Part shown: one piece after another, positions 22,640 to 34,129 of the stretch
Position numbering within the stretch: position 1 is the stretch's first letter
How the letters are laid out: each line of letters starts with the position of its first letter
Made by a program: the position numbers and the translations under genes
The notes under the pieces: model-generated
Told to the model about the DNA's origin: nothing
The model's database searches: none
Seen by the model: only the letters and a program-made list of their open reading frames with translations
From: Cyathus striatus
Lineage: Eukaryota; Basidiomycota; Agaricomycetes; Agaricales; Nidulariaceae
Direction: 5' to 3'
NCBI GenBank assembly: GCA_025738555.1
Contig: JAOVFP010000004.1
Coordinates: 5,580,001 to 5,644,000 of the forward strand
Length of the DNA stretch: 64,000 bases

Positions 22640-23831
22640 GTGTGAAGTGCAGCTATCCCTTCCACAGGGATCTGGGCTGTGAGACCTAGTATTTGTCTCT
22701 ACATGCTCCTCCATTCGGGAGTATAAGGTGGTAAGGGGGTGTCATGTCATGGGGGGATGTGGTCATTGTGGAGCAAAGTGATGGGGACAAGAGGGGGTGG
22801 TATGCCCAGGGGCATTTCGATAACAACGGTTGCACCAATATTCTGGGCAGTCCTTCTTAATGTGTGTTGGGCTGCCACAGGTGTAACAGTGTGGATCAGA
22901 GTTGGTGGTGATGGGTTCCTGGATGAGAGGGTGCTTGACAGTGGACAAGACAGAGCTTTGTTTTTGTCAGAAGTAACAAGAATAAAGGAGGGTGGTTGAG
23001 AGGATAGAGATTATAAAGGAGCAAGGAGGGTGATGAGAGAGCAAATAACTCAGACACAAACACTGACACAGACACAAGATAGGGAGGAAACTTGTTAACA
23101 ACTACCAAGTTACAGAGTGTTTATATATACTCAGGCTGTCTACCAAAGTCCCAACCAAGGTCCATGTAACTAAGGTAACTGACAGCTGTCAATCTGTCAA
23201 TCACATATCTGTCAATCACAGAACTGTCAAGTATGACAGGTGACAAGTGACAGCTGTCAAAGAAGTTGTGCAACCCAGAATTTCTAACAGTTTTTGGAGG
23301 TCCTCATACTGTTTGGCAGAGGTATGTTCTCTGAGAGAGTGAGATTGTGGATGGAGGTAGAAACTGCCTCCAATATGACGAATTCCAAGTTTGCCATCTG
23401 GCTTATCATCTTTTGTTCCCTTACTGCCACTATTGTTAGAGGCGTCACTTCGGAGAATTAGTGCTAGTCTTTGGTGTGCAAGGAAATGATTGGAGGTACC
23501 TGGTGCATCTACAAATTGTGCAACCTCTGTGGCGCAGTGCAATCCTGCATCAAACATTCCTTGGATGGTGTTAACCTGACTCCTTCTACTAGTGTTTTCA
23601 ATCTCCAGTGCTTTCTGGAAGATGTTGAATTGGGTGACCAGGGTGTTACCATTGGGTAAGTCATTAAAAAAGTTTCAAGTTGAGGTTAGTTGATGGTTGG
23701 AGATGTTCTGCAAAGTGTCACAATATTCGTTAATAAGTTCAAGAGGGGTGGTAGGTTGGTCAAGTTGAGCATGTCGGTATCTCAGTGGAAGGGAGAGAGC
23801 TGGTGGAAGAAGAAGTATTGTTGGAAGACAT
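22640..23831 (-). pseudogene. Gypsy-type gag with CCHC zinc knuckle, split by a solo LTR
   Basis: Start codon at 23829-23831 (MSSNNTSSSTSSLP). After a frameshift the N-terminal half reads DQPTTPLELINEYCDTLQNI, NGNTLVTQFNIFQKALEIEN, MFDAGLHCATEVAQFV and GIRHIGGSFYLHPQSHSL. The frame is broken by the LTR at 22965-23289. Beyond it come HPLIQEPITTNSDPH and the knuckle CYTCGSPTHIKKDCP (C-X2-C-X4-H-X4-C), plus a second cysteine cluster WCNRCYRNAPGHTTPSCPHH. In retroelements this module packages RNA. A TGA at 23675-23677 stands where Trp would fit. The gene follows the integrase at 23894 on the same strand with only 62 bp between. Confidence 0.75.
22965..23289 (-). mobile_element. Solo LTR family A, 325 bp, reverse orientation
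   Basis: Inverse of the LTR at 8891-9222 (on the minus strand it starts TGTTAGAAATTCTGGG). Perfect 5-bp duplication GTTTT at 22960-22964 and 23290-23294. It shares the TGACAG/CTGTCA palindromes and the TATATA box, and differs from the first copy by scattered substitutions and short indels. Confidence 0.92.
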
Positions 23832-23893
23832 AGTAGAAGAATTGATATGACTAGTTAATCATTTGGTATTTTGTGGTAAACTATTGATTCAGT

Positions 23894-25778
23894 TTATACC
23901 AGCTTTCTCTTATAGTCTTCTAGTAACTCTTGAGCATTGCTCAAGTATTCTTCATGTACCCATTCATCTTTTGCTGATGAATATCCTTTCCATTATATCC
24001 TGTATTGTGTGACCAGTTCTGTGTGTTGGTTCTTCCATTTTTTCGGAATATTATGACTAACTATTACTTCTATCTCCCACTCTGGTTCAGCATCTATAAG
24101 GTCTGGGGGTGGTTCCAGGAAGTTTTTCCCATGGACAGAGGTTTCAATATATGGCATGAGAAGTACTGTGTTAAAGACAGGATGAATGGTCCATTGTTTC
24201 GGAAGTTCTAGCTTGTAAGTATAAGGAGCTAGTTTCTTGATAATCTTGAAAGGTCCTTCACATCTTGGTGCCATTTTTCTGGAGGGGTATGGGATGGAAA
24301 GATTATTTGTGTCTAGTCATACCATATTGCCAACTTCATACTTTGTGAACCCTCGTTTCTGAGCTTCTTGAGTTTTTTGTTGAGTAATCCAAATAAGGGC
24401 CTGTGCTTCCTTCTGGGCTTCAGCCATGTTGTCTATTCTTACCTCTGCTTCTTTGACATAAGTTGTGTCTCTTATCATGGGAGTTGTAACCAGTTCATAT
24501 CTGTGGATTAAATAGAATTGTTATATCCGTGTCCGGATACATCGTGCCGACGTTCCCACGTGACCTTCCAACATACCCGGTCCGTTCCCGGAACGTACCC
24601 GCTTCGGGTTTACACTTCCCGACGTTCCCGCCCGGGAACGTACCCGGAACCCGTCGGGTTTTCTATCGGGTATCCCGGATACGTACTTTCTCTTATGACG
24701 GCCTCACCGCGTCATCATTCTATTACTCCTCCCTTCCATTCCTACTTATACGTTTCATTATGGCCTTTGTAGATTAGTTCCTTATTCTTCATTCTGAGCG
24801 CGTCATTTGCGCCCCTACTCCGCTTTGCCAAGACTTCATTTCCTACTTACTCCTTTGACTTGTCCTTTGTATAATACTTCTACATTCGTATCTACAGGTT
24901 CCTACTTAGTATAAGTAGTCTTCCAGTTGTAATAGGTAGTCTTGAGTATTCGTATCAACTCTGTACACTTTCTTCCTACTCTAAGTTCGAAACCCGCTCC
25001 GGGTTTTCCTTCGGGTTTCTCTCCGCTACCTAGTGTAGTGGCGAAGCCTTCTCTTATACTCTAGAACGTCTTCCTTTGTTACATATCATCTTACTCGAAA
25101 TACGAACCATTCCCTGGGGATATCCAGGCGGCGCAGCACACAAGCTGAAGCCACGGTTCTTTCCGCACTCCCGCTCTATGTTTCCGCACCCGTACTCACT
25201 TCGGGTTTCCGTTATAGTTCTCCCACACCCTCCGGGTGTCTTCGCAACCACTTCTAAGCAGGAAGAGAATCGGTACGTAACAAGAATGGACTTTGTTGTG
25301 TTATTGAATTGATCTGTGCATAGCATGCCATTTCTGCTTTGGGTATATGGTTTGCCCATTCATGTTGCCTAGAACTGCAAAAGCATCAAAGGTAGGTTTC
25401 AATTTCCTGGTTCATTCTTTCCATCTGTCCATCAGTTTGAGGGTGATAAGCTGTTGATCCTTTCCACTTGATCTTGTGGAAGTGAAGTATTGCTTGAAAT
25501 ACTTCCACTACAAATCTTGGGTCCCTGTCAGAGATGATTGCATTAGGAAGGCTGTACCTTCTGTAGAGTGTTTTCCGAATTAAAGTAGCCATTCTTTCTG
25601 TGTTTAGACCCTTCATGATACAAGGTTCGAAAATTACCCCCTTTGTAGCTCCATGGTCAACCATGACCATGATACCATCAAAGCCCTCGGATTTAGGTAA
25701 ATCCATGATGAAGTCCATGGAAACTTCTGGGATAAGAATGGGGTTTACTGGTGGTTTTGGTCATCTGTCATAGTTCAT
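23894..25778 (-). pseudogene. Gypsy integrase core and chromodomain (element G2)
   Basis: Reads from high to low coordinate. The DDE core lies at 25718-25386: MDFIMDLP with the first Asp, AIISDRDPRFV with the second, and YHPQTDGQMERMNQEIETYL with the Glu. Next comes HEWANHIPKAEMACYAQINS, then a GC-rich insert (24521-25303). The frame then resumes with RYELVTTPMIRDT and MAEAQKEAQALIWITQ, the C-terminal module APRCEGPFKIIKKLAPYTYK and HPVFNTVLLMPY, and a chromodomain WKGYSSAKDEWVHEEYLSNA ending in EDYKRKLV. TGA codons at 24317-24319 and 25761-25763 and a TAA ahead of WKGY show decay. The upstream H2C2 finger is missing at 25778, where another insert begins. Confidence 0.88.
24521..25303. mobile_element. 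783-bp GC-rich insert in the integrase
   Basis: Interrupts the integrase between AQINS and RYELVTT. Near-duplicate flanks TAGAATTG (24513-24520) and TTGAATTG (25304-25311). The left part is rich in CGGGAACGTACCCGG-type palindromes. No clear TIR was found, so its class is unknown. A stretch near 25085-25150 (ACGAACCATTCCC to GCACACAAGCTGAAGCC) resembles sequences near 43700 and 44590. Confidence 0.55.
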
Positions 25779-26080
25779 TTTTTGGCAAATATATGGCACA
25801 CATACTGGGTAAAAAGACTTTTTTGGTACACCTTAACTGATTTTTTGCTAATATTGGTACACTTTTGAGATAAAGTTGTGTTATTTGGTACACCTTACCT
25901 GGATATTAGCATATTTTGATACACATTGGAGGATCACCATTTGGTACACCTCATATTTCAATGGTACACCTCCATAATATAAGATTGGTACATCATGTTG
26001 TATTGTTACATGTCTGATAATGACTTGATACACCTCATTCACCATTTATTTCTGTTTGGTACACCTTAAGAGGTTAGAGA

Positions 26081-27093
26081 TGTTTACAACGGGGTGATAG
26101 TAGCTAGATTATGTAATAATAACTACTTACTCCTAAAACAACATAACAGGGTGGCGAGTTTGGAGGGAATTTCACAGAAGATCGGTATTAAGGATGCTTC
26201 CGGGCAAAAGGGGGTGGAAGGGGGATGTATAGGAAGGTTAAGAAATAACTAAGTAGTGGTTAAATAATGTCTCTGGCTATGTATGAGGCAAATGTGCGAT
26301 TCTCTATGAGTTTGCAGCTTCTTCTTACTAGACTCAAATCAAATTACTAATCAATGATCTCGGAAAATATGCTTTATTTCACTACACTATGTCAAAGTAC
26401 TTTATAACAGAAGCTGCACAGGGGATAGCTTGGGTCTACATGGCAAAACTCATCTACTTTATATACTACTGGAAATATGGTGGCTGATGGTACTGTATAG
26501 GTGCTAGATAGGTACATTCGGGGTACTAGGGATCGTAAACTATGTCACTGACAAGGGAAAGCTGTACGCTCACGGAGTGTGCTGGACAGGGGGTCACGCG
26601 TCTGTCATAGGAGGTTGCGTGACGGGGGATATGGCACCGCATGTGTTCCTTTGGTTGGGACAGGATTGGCTATACGCGGATGTGCTAAGAATAGCACAAA
26701 GATCTATCAGGGCTCAGGGCTTATTACTTTAATTAAACCCACATCACTTCGCCGGTTACTCTGAGAGAAGTCGATCAGTTGGCTTGGGGTTCCAGGGTTT
26801 GCCGAGGTGTCTAGTGAGGTGCTTTGTCATCGCTTGCTTCTCTTGGGCAGTGATCATGTTCGATCACGTGACCTTCACGCATTGTTTAGATGTGTTCTGG
26901 CTGTTATCCATTTAGTTGCTGAGTTTAGCGCCGCTGCTTTATCTGTCTCTTCTGCATGTAGTACTACCTTAGGCTTGGTCATATTCACACCCTTGGTAAG
27001 TGTACTTCTTAGTACTTTTAACTGGCAGCTCGGGTCTCACTCCAATTCTGTAACTAACCCATGTTTGTTACCATTTGGTGAGTACTAATTACA
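26081..27093. mobile_element. LTR-like block
   Basis: Starts TGTTTACAACGGGGTGATAG and ends GTGAGTACTAATTACA, as LTRs do, and breaks the GGTACACC repeat region. It shares TATATACTACTGGAAA and GGTACTGTA with the region near 1710-1760. No convincing 5-bp duplication was found, so the ends are provisional. Confidence 0.45.
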
Positions 27094-27689
27094 TGTATAG
27101 AAAAAGCTAAAATCCACAACTATAGGTAGTGTACACCCATCAGGCATCTCAACCTTGTCCACAGATCATATGTTTTTGGTACACCTTTCAATGAATGGTA
27201 TGCATTTGGTACACTTTGCCCACACTGATCTCATTTTGGTACACCATGTTTAACTAGCCTATATATTTATCACAGTTATTGTAGTTAGATATAACAAATG
27301 ATTCACTTGAATCAACATATTTAGTATGCCAATGTGGGTTAATTGGGTTTAATGCACTGCAGTTGATGTTTGCTCATATTTACAGACTGGACTTGCATCA
27401 CAGAAAATATGCTACAGAGCCTTGCTTGCACTTTTTCTATACACATCCAGAGTAAAGTATATGTCCAATATATATATTTCTTACCATTTTTTTAGTTAGA
27501 TATAAGAAATAGTTCACTTAAAGCAATATATTGTGCTATGTCAATGCACAGCAGTTGATGTTTGTTCATGTTTACAGACCAGACTGCATTGAAATAAATA
27601 TGCTACAGTGACTTGTGCCAATCAAAAACATATCCAGAGTAAAGTTAAATTTCAAGATGTACCAGTTTTGCAGTATATTGCACTGCTCC

Positions 27690-29395
27690 ACGAGATCAGG
27701 TGGACTTCAGGTAGAGTCCAGGTAAAATCCTGGACTCCAGGTGGACTTCAGTGGACTTCAGATGGACTTCAGGTGGACTCTACTGGACTCCAGCTGGACT
27801 CTACCTGGACTCTACTGTACTAAGTAGTTTAGACATTACTTGGGGTTTACCTGGATTCCAGCTGGACTCTACCTGTACTAAGTAGTTTAGACATTACCTG
27901 GGGTTTACCTGGACTCCAGCTGGACTCTACCTGGACTTTACCTAGACTCTACATGTACTAAGTAGTTTAGACATTACCAGGGGTTTACCTAGACTCCAGC
28001 TGGACTCTACCTGGACTCTACCTAGACTCTACATGTACTAAGTAGTTTAGACATTACCTGGGGTTCACCTGGACTCCAGCTGGACTCTACCTGGACTCTA
28101 CCTGTACTAAGTAGTTGAGACATTACCTGGGGTTTACCTGGACTCCAGCTGGACTAGTACTAAGTAGTTGAAACATTACCTGGAGTTCACCTGGACTCTA
28201 CCTGGACTCCACTGAACTCAAGTGCCTAAGCTGTACCTAGACTCTATTGTTACAGTTGTAACATGTTTCCTACAGTTATCAAACCATGTGTGAAAGTATG
28301 ACATGTCAGAAAATGCTGAAAAAGCGTGACAACCGTGGGAAAAGTGTGACATGTGTGACAACCGTGGGAAAAAGTGCGACATATCATATCCACGCTTTTC
28401 AGCATTTTCCAACCATGTCGCACTTTTTCCCACGGTTATCACACATGTCACACTTTTCCCACGGTTGTCACGCTTTTTCAGCATTTTCTGACATGTCACA
28501 CTTTCACACATGGTTTGATAACTGTAGGAAACATATTACAATTCAGGTAGAGTCCAGATGAACTTCAGGTAATGTTTCAACTACTTAGTACATGTAGAGT
28601 CCAGGTATAGTCCAGCTGGAGTTCAGGTGAACCCCAGGTAATGTCTCAACTATTTAGTACAGGTAGAGTTCTGATAGAATCCAGCTGGAGTCCAGGTGAA
28701 CCCCAGGTAATGTCCAAACTACTTAGTACACATAGAGTCTAGGTAGAGTCCAGGTAGAGTCCAGGTGAACCCCAGGTAATGTCTCAACTACTTAGTACAT
28801 GTAGAGTCTAGGTAGAGTCCAGGTAGAGTCCAGCTGGAGTCCAGGTGAACACCAGGTAATGTCTCAACTACTTAGTACAGGTAGAGTTTAGGTAGAGTCC
28901 AGGTAGAGTCCAGCTGGAGTCCAGGTAAACCCCAGGTAATGTCTCAACTACTTAGTACACATAGAGTCTAGGTAGAGTCCAGGTAGAGTCCAGGTGAACC
29001 CTAGGTAATGTCTCAACTACTTAGTACATGTAGAGTCTAGGTAGAGTCCAGGTAGAGTCCAGGTGGAGTCCAGGTGAACCCCAGGTAATGTTTAAGCTAC
29101 TTTGTACAGTAGAGTCCAGGTTGAGTCCAGCTGGAGTCCAGGTGAACTCCAGGTAGAGTCTATCTGAAGCCCAGTTGGCTAAGTCCAGTGGACTCCAGGT
29201 GTATTCCAGTATTTTTCTGGACTCTACCTGAACTTTACCTGGAGTCCAGGTGGAGTCTATCTAAATCCTACAATTTTTCTATATAAAGTTCAGGTAGAGT
29301 CCAGGTAGAGTCCAGTAAAGTCCAGGTGGACTTCAGGTGGACTTCAGGTGGAATACCTGGACTCCAGGTGGACTCCACCTGATTCCGTGGAGCAG
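27690..29395. repeat. Inverted-arm array of GGACTCCAGCTGGACTC units
   Basis: Ends are inverse copies: CACTGCTCCACGAGATCAGG at 27680-27699 and CCTGATTCCGTGGAGCAGTG near 29380. The left arm (to 28240) repeats an approximately 95-bp unit with TACTAAGTAGTTTAGACATT and ACCTGGGGTTTACCTGGAC. The right arm (from 28545) holds the inverse units. A hairpin-forming region separates the arms. The block looks like a non-autonomous TIR element. A related end lies at 47775. Confidence 0.8.
28252..28540. repeat. Long hairpin, arms about 125 bp
   Basis: Near-perfect inverted repeat. GTTTCCTACAGTTATCAAAC on the left mirrors GTTTGATAACTGTAGGAAAC on the right, and GCTGAAAAAGCGTGACAACC mirrors GGTTGTCACGCTTTTTCAGC. 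The loop near 28385-28420 is about 30-40 bases. The arms contain GTGACA units spaced by GTGGGAAAA. It would fold as a strong cruciform or double-stranded RNA. Confidence 0.92.
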
Positions 29396-29523
29396 TGTAA
29401 TGACCTCCAGTTTTGAAAATGAGGTTTACCACTTTTGAACAATAAAATTCAAGATGTACTAATTCTGAAAAATTTAAATGAAGGTGTACCAATTTCGAAA
29501 ATTTTAAAATGAAGGTGTACTAT

Positions 29524-30345
29524 TTCAAGACCTTTTGAGATTCTTGATAATATTTTAGATTCTCATGGTCTGAGAACATGATGATTCTGTTTGGGTGTTC
29601 TCCTAGTAAGTGTCGCCATGCTTTAAATCCATGAACAATAGCATATAGTTCCTTGTCATATATCTGATAGTTTCTTTCAGTTGCCATAAACATATGAGAT
29701 ATGTATACACATGATTTCCAGAATTCATTTTCATCCTCTTGTTTAAGGACTGCTCCCATGGCATAATCTGAGGCATCGACTAGCATGGTAAAAGGTCTCT
29801 CAGGATCTGGTATTCTGAGAATTGGTTCTTTTAGGAACACTTCTTTTAGGTCTTCAAAGGCCTCTTGTTGTTCCTTTCCCCAATTTCACAGTGTCGAATT
29901 TCTTGTTAACCTGAGAATAGGTTTGATCCTTCTGCTATAACAAGGAATAAATTGTTGGTAGAAGTTACAGAATCCAGCAAAAGATTGGATTTCTTTAACT
30001 TTTGTGGGAGTGGGCCAATCAGCAATTCCAGCAAGCTTTTTGGGATCCATGGCAATTTCATTTGTTCTAATGATCATGCCAAGATAATCAACTTCTGTGA
30101 CTTCAAATGAACATTTCTCCAGTTTGGTGAATAATCCATTATCTCAAAGTATTTGAAGGTTCTCTCATGTCATTCATTAATGAAGTTTTAGATTGTTCTT
30201 AGTATATCATCCAAATATACTCGAACAAAGATATAATCTTCTAATAGATGATTTATCATTCACATAAAGGTTGCTGGTGAGTTGCATAGTCCAAATTCAA
30301 GTCTTCTTACCAGATATTCGGATTGACTTCTTTCACTTGACAGGA
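29524..30345 (-). pseudogene. Gypsy reverse transcriptase and RNase H fragment
   Basis: Reading from 30345: LVRRLEFGLCNSPATFM, YIFVRVYLDDIL (catalytic YLDD), then ILxDNGLFTKLEKCSFEV with TGA in place of Trp at 30144-30146, EVDYLGMIIRTNEIAMDPKK and IQSFAGFCNFYQQFIPCYSR. After another TGA at 29886-29888 it continues NWGKEQQEAFEDL, then RNase H with MLVDASDYAMGAVL (first catalytic Asp), ERNYQIYDKELYAIV (Glu) and MFSDHENLKY (Asp). RT fingers and palm N-terminus are missing. It may be the upstream part of the integrase fragment at 23894-25778, or a separate copy. Confidence 0.88.
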
Positions 30346-30438
30346 ATACTGACATCAGCAATGGGGATCATTCACTGTAAGTCTGATGTCACATTATAAA
30401 CTTAACCATATGTATATGTATTAATATCTATTTTAGAT

Positions 30439-30866
30439 AGAGACAGCTCAATATCTGCTAGTGCCAGCAATGACATCAGAGATCTACCAGATTATGCACA
30501 AATGAACATTCAATATCTCTCGAATGTGTCATCAGGTGGATGGTGGAAATTGCTTGTCAAAGAATGGAAACAATTTGAGTTAATAAGCCTAGACAGAAGC
30601 ATAAGTTATCACTTTTACTCACAATTTAATCTTTAATTGTTTTTAATTCAAACATATAATGTAACCAGGCTTTTCCTATGAAACACCACCCAAAGGAAAT
30701 TACTTGGTGGATCAAGAATCATCAAAGTGCCAAGGCTATACCAAATATAATAGTAGTGAAGTTTGGCAGCACTTGGACTGAATGGTGGACATCCATTCAG
30801 CCTAGTTGGTGTGTTGAAGATGATGGGAACCTAAACAGGTGTGGGAACACCATAATTCATCCATGA
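30439..30866 (+). pseudogene. Fragment of an unrecognised two-exon gene
   Basis: The first exon-like block (30455-30575) reads DIRDLPDYAQMNIQYLSNV and SSGGWWKLLVKEWKQFELI. After an intron-like gap ending in TAACCAG near 30667 comes YETPPKEITWWIKNHQSAKA, IPNIIVVKFGSTWTEWWTSI and QPSWCVED. Paired tryptophans and short spacing resemble short conserved blocks in uncharacterised fungal proteins, but I cannot name a family. It is on the opposite strand to its gypsy neighbours and has no start or proper end, so it is probably a captured or relic host exon pair. Confidence 0.45.
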
Positions 30867-31505
30867 TTAAGTCAATAAACAACAGCAAAACATGAGGTAA
30901 GAGTAAGTGAGAACTTAAACACAAGGAAAGAGTGAGGAATGTCTCAATTCAAGAACTGCCATATCTACATATATTACTACTACTTAAATACTGTTTCTAC
31001 TACACTAATGTAAGACTACTAAATAAAGATTGTGCGACAATTACCACTTGCCATTATCACAATGTGATACATCGAAGTGTCGTGTACCTGATGTGATATC
31101 TGAGAGAAGGTAAGGACAGTTGGAAAGATCTGAGAGGTAAAGAATGATGATATATGTTTATTGTGAATGACATAGACAAAGGAAGATAGAATGTATGTGA
31201 GTCAGCAACTTGCGACATTTTGGGCACATCAATACTATCTATTGTTAGATCAGACCATTGGTCTGACACAGCTGCTGCAGTCGCCCTCCCACCTTGTGAA
31301 GCAAGGCACAATTATCAGAAGGATGATGGTGATGATTTATATATGACCATCTCCTGTGCCCCAGGTATCCTTCCCTTTCCCCTTCCCATTTCCATTTTGA
31401 TCATCTACAGGAAGACACATTTAGTAATTTAGACTTATCACAAGAACAGGAAGCCATACTGCTCTGTCCATTGCTGTTACCAAGGTATTCATCCATCTCA
31501 GCATC
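30867..31505. other. Stretch without a recognised gene
   Basis: AT-rich with no domain. The minus-strand frame of the gene below may continue past its TGA at 31506 as DAEMDEYLGNSNGQSS, and short frames at 31057-31311 lack recognisable motifs. Possible introns or 3' sequence of the split gene. Confidence 0.35.
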
Positions 31506-31987
31506 TCATTGTTCTTGTTCAGTCCTACTAACTTTGGAAGAGTTCTGAACATTGCTAGAGGATCCTTGGCCACCACTGGACGAACTCTGTGCACCACTGG
31601 AAGATCCCTGTTTGCTGTCAGAGGTATCTTTGTTATTACCACCTCTGGAGCCTTGGTAGTTGGATTTCTTGCCATGATGAGGGTTATATGGGTGATCACA
31701 GTTTCCATCTGGACTACCAATATGATCTGGTAAGTGAGTGAATGTGTCAAGATAAGGCTGAATAATATTTTTAATAACTGCATAATGCTCACTACGAAGA
31801 TTCTTGCAGTTATTGTGCTGTGCACCACCACCACTATTGTCTATATTGCATCCACCACATCCACCTTCGAATGTTCCACATGGCTTGCACATGTTGCATT
31901 GAGTCAAGAAGTGCAAGAATGCATCGAATGAACTTGGTGCCATGATAACACCTGGACCAAGACCAGGGAAAGGTGAAGCAGTGGGAG
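31506..31987 (-). pseudogene. Split gene of unknown function, 3' part
   Basis: Continues the frame of 39351-39779 once the hAT element is removed: APT then ASPFPGLGPGVIMAPSSF in one frame. It has a cysteine-rich block (FLTQCNMCKPCGTFEGGCGG), NIIQPYLDTFTHLPDH, and a long tail of Ser, Gly, Gln and Asn (GSSSGAQSSSSGGQGSSS) ending at TGA. The product could be a gag-like or low-complexity host protein; I do not recognise it. The cysteine spacing is not a classical CCHC knuckle. Confidence 0.55.
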
Positions 31988-34129
31988 TAGTGTTGCAATG
32001 GCTCAGCTCAAAGCTGCTAGCCAAATGAGCTGAGCTGAAAACTAGCTGAGCTGAGCCCCCAAAATAGCTAAGGCTTATTTTTGAGTGGCTCTGGAAAAAG
32101 CCGGCTAACTGAGGCTCAAGCTGCTCAAGCTGGACTTCTTTGAGAGCTTATCGTAACTTTCAGCTTGCATCTAACTCGCATCTGCTCCCTGCACTCACAC
32201 ACTGCTGCAATGAAAACTTGTTTCATAACACTAGCTTGGCTATCTTCTTGGGTTATTTATACAATGTTTCTGCTGAATACAAGTTGAATATGTCCTCCTA
32301 AGTCAACAGAAATGGTCCAGTTAAGTCAGATGGCTCATATTAAAGCATTAGAAACTGACCAGTGCATGGTGTTTTACTTGTGAATCGCTTGGTGTATTCA
32401 ATCCTGTAGAGTCATTGTAATGCTTGGGAGGAGGCATGGTATGAATCCTACACTCATTTTTTTCATTTGTAATTTCTAGATACCAAATTTGAAGTACTCA
32501 AGTAATGTGCAATTTGCTGCAGGAGAAACAGTAGCAACCCATAGTATCCCTCATTCAACACACTTTCAACATTCTTTGGTGTTCTTATCCATGCCTTGTA
32601 AAGTTGCACCCAGGAAAGCTGTTGCTATTCCTGGTATACCAGAGGTTCTAGCAGAAGCCAATCCAGGTATGTGTGTCCTTGCTGTTAACATATTTATTAT
32701 TATTGACTTAACTTGTTCTCAGCTACAAAAGCTAAACCAAAGCCAAGGCCAAAGCCAATACACAAGAATGCTCAAGCTACAAACACTCAGACTGAAGAAG
32801 TCATTGCTGTACCTGAGCCTCAGCCACTGGTCACTCTCCACTCTCCTGGTCTAAATCCTGGTGGTAATCCATGTCTCGCGCAGTCAGATTTTTTAGCATG
32901 CCCATTCTCTCTTCCACCAATTTTTTTGGAAGTGGTTGATAGTGATGAAAATAGTGCAACAGACTCAGACATGTCTTTGCTTGAATGACTGACCACTGTT
33001 GCAACACCCTCAACAGTATCCCCTTGTTCTGGTCCTCACAGTAAAGCCTGTGCTGGTATGACTTTCAAAAAACAAGTAGGTAAGGGAAGGAATCATGGTG
33101 CTGAAGATGTTAAAACATTCTTCTGTGAAGTGAATGTAAAAGATGAGGCATTGCACAAGTGCCACTTTTGTAGGTATGCTTGGTTTTGCTTTTTTGTAGC
33201 TGAAACCATATGTCTACTTATCTCTGATGTTTAGTCTTCTTCAAAAGTCACAGCTGACACATAGAGTTTCACATTACAAGCCATTGACAATACAGGTATC
33301 CTTTGGTGTCATTTGGCAGTCACACACTTGGATGCATGGATTTCTGTATGCGATCAGCTTAATATTACAGTTGGAAAGGGTGTCAAAATTGATCCACTTG
33401 TGAATTCTTATAGGATGAAGCAAGGTAGTAATAGTTCTCCAGAAAATGCCAGCCTGCCACAGCAACCATTCTCAAAGGAAGCTTTTGTTGAAGCACTGGT
33501 TAATTGGATTGTCTCAGATGATCAGGTATGTCATTTGGCTCTGATGCATCTAATTAAAACAATACTAATTTAAACTTATGCCACAATATTCTAGTCAATT
33601 AACGTAATTGAAAATGAGAAACTTGTTTCTAATGCTACGTGAAGACCTCACTGATAGTGATATCCCTCATCGAAAACATCTCCACAGCAAAATTATGGAG
33701 ACTTGGGAGGCTCATCTTGACAAGCTAAGAGATGTGTTGGCAGTACGTTCACTGAGTATTAAATATATTACTGCCGCATCATATACTCAACCTACTTATA
33801 AGGATACACTTGGGAACATTTCTTTGACTACGGACTTGTGGTCAGATGAAAATCTTTCTCCATTCATGGCTGTTACTTCCCATCAGATTGAGGTTAAAAT
33901 GGAAAGAACTTCAGAAGGAATACACTATAAATTAAATCTTCAATCAGATTTAATAGGTTTCCACCATACTCCTGGTCGCCATACAGGAGTACATTTGTCT
34001 GGTGCATTTCTATATATTCTTGATCAGCTTAATATTGCATCTAAGGTATGAAAGATTAGTATTCATTAAATTATATCTAATATCTGTTTAAGATTGGCTG
34101 GGTAACACTAGACAATGCTTCCAATAATG

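Larger units (their letters stand above)
25779..29523. mobile_element. 3.7-kb insert with TTGGTACACC subterminal repeats
   Basis: Lies between the RNase H end and the integrase core of minus-strand gypsy sequence. TTTTGGTACACCTT-like words occur about eight times in 25830-26070, recur at 27170-27245, and appear inverted at 29440-29520. It contains an LTR-like block (26081-27093) and a large inverted repeat region (27690-29395). About 220 gypsy residues are missing across it, so it came with a deletion or joins two different gypsy copies. No transposase seen. Confidence 0.55.

Noticed and set aside
20389..22640. Continuation of G1 reverse transcriptase beyond the insertion
   Set aside because: Downstream gypsy sequences (22640-30345) are all on the minus strand and belong to other elements, so the rest of G1 is absent from the window.
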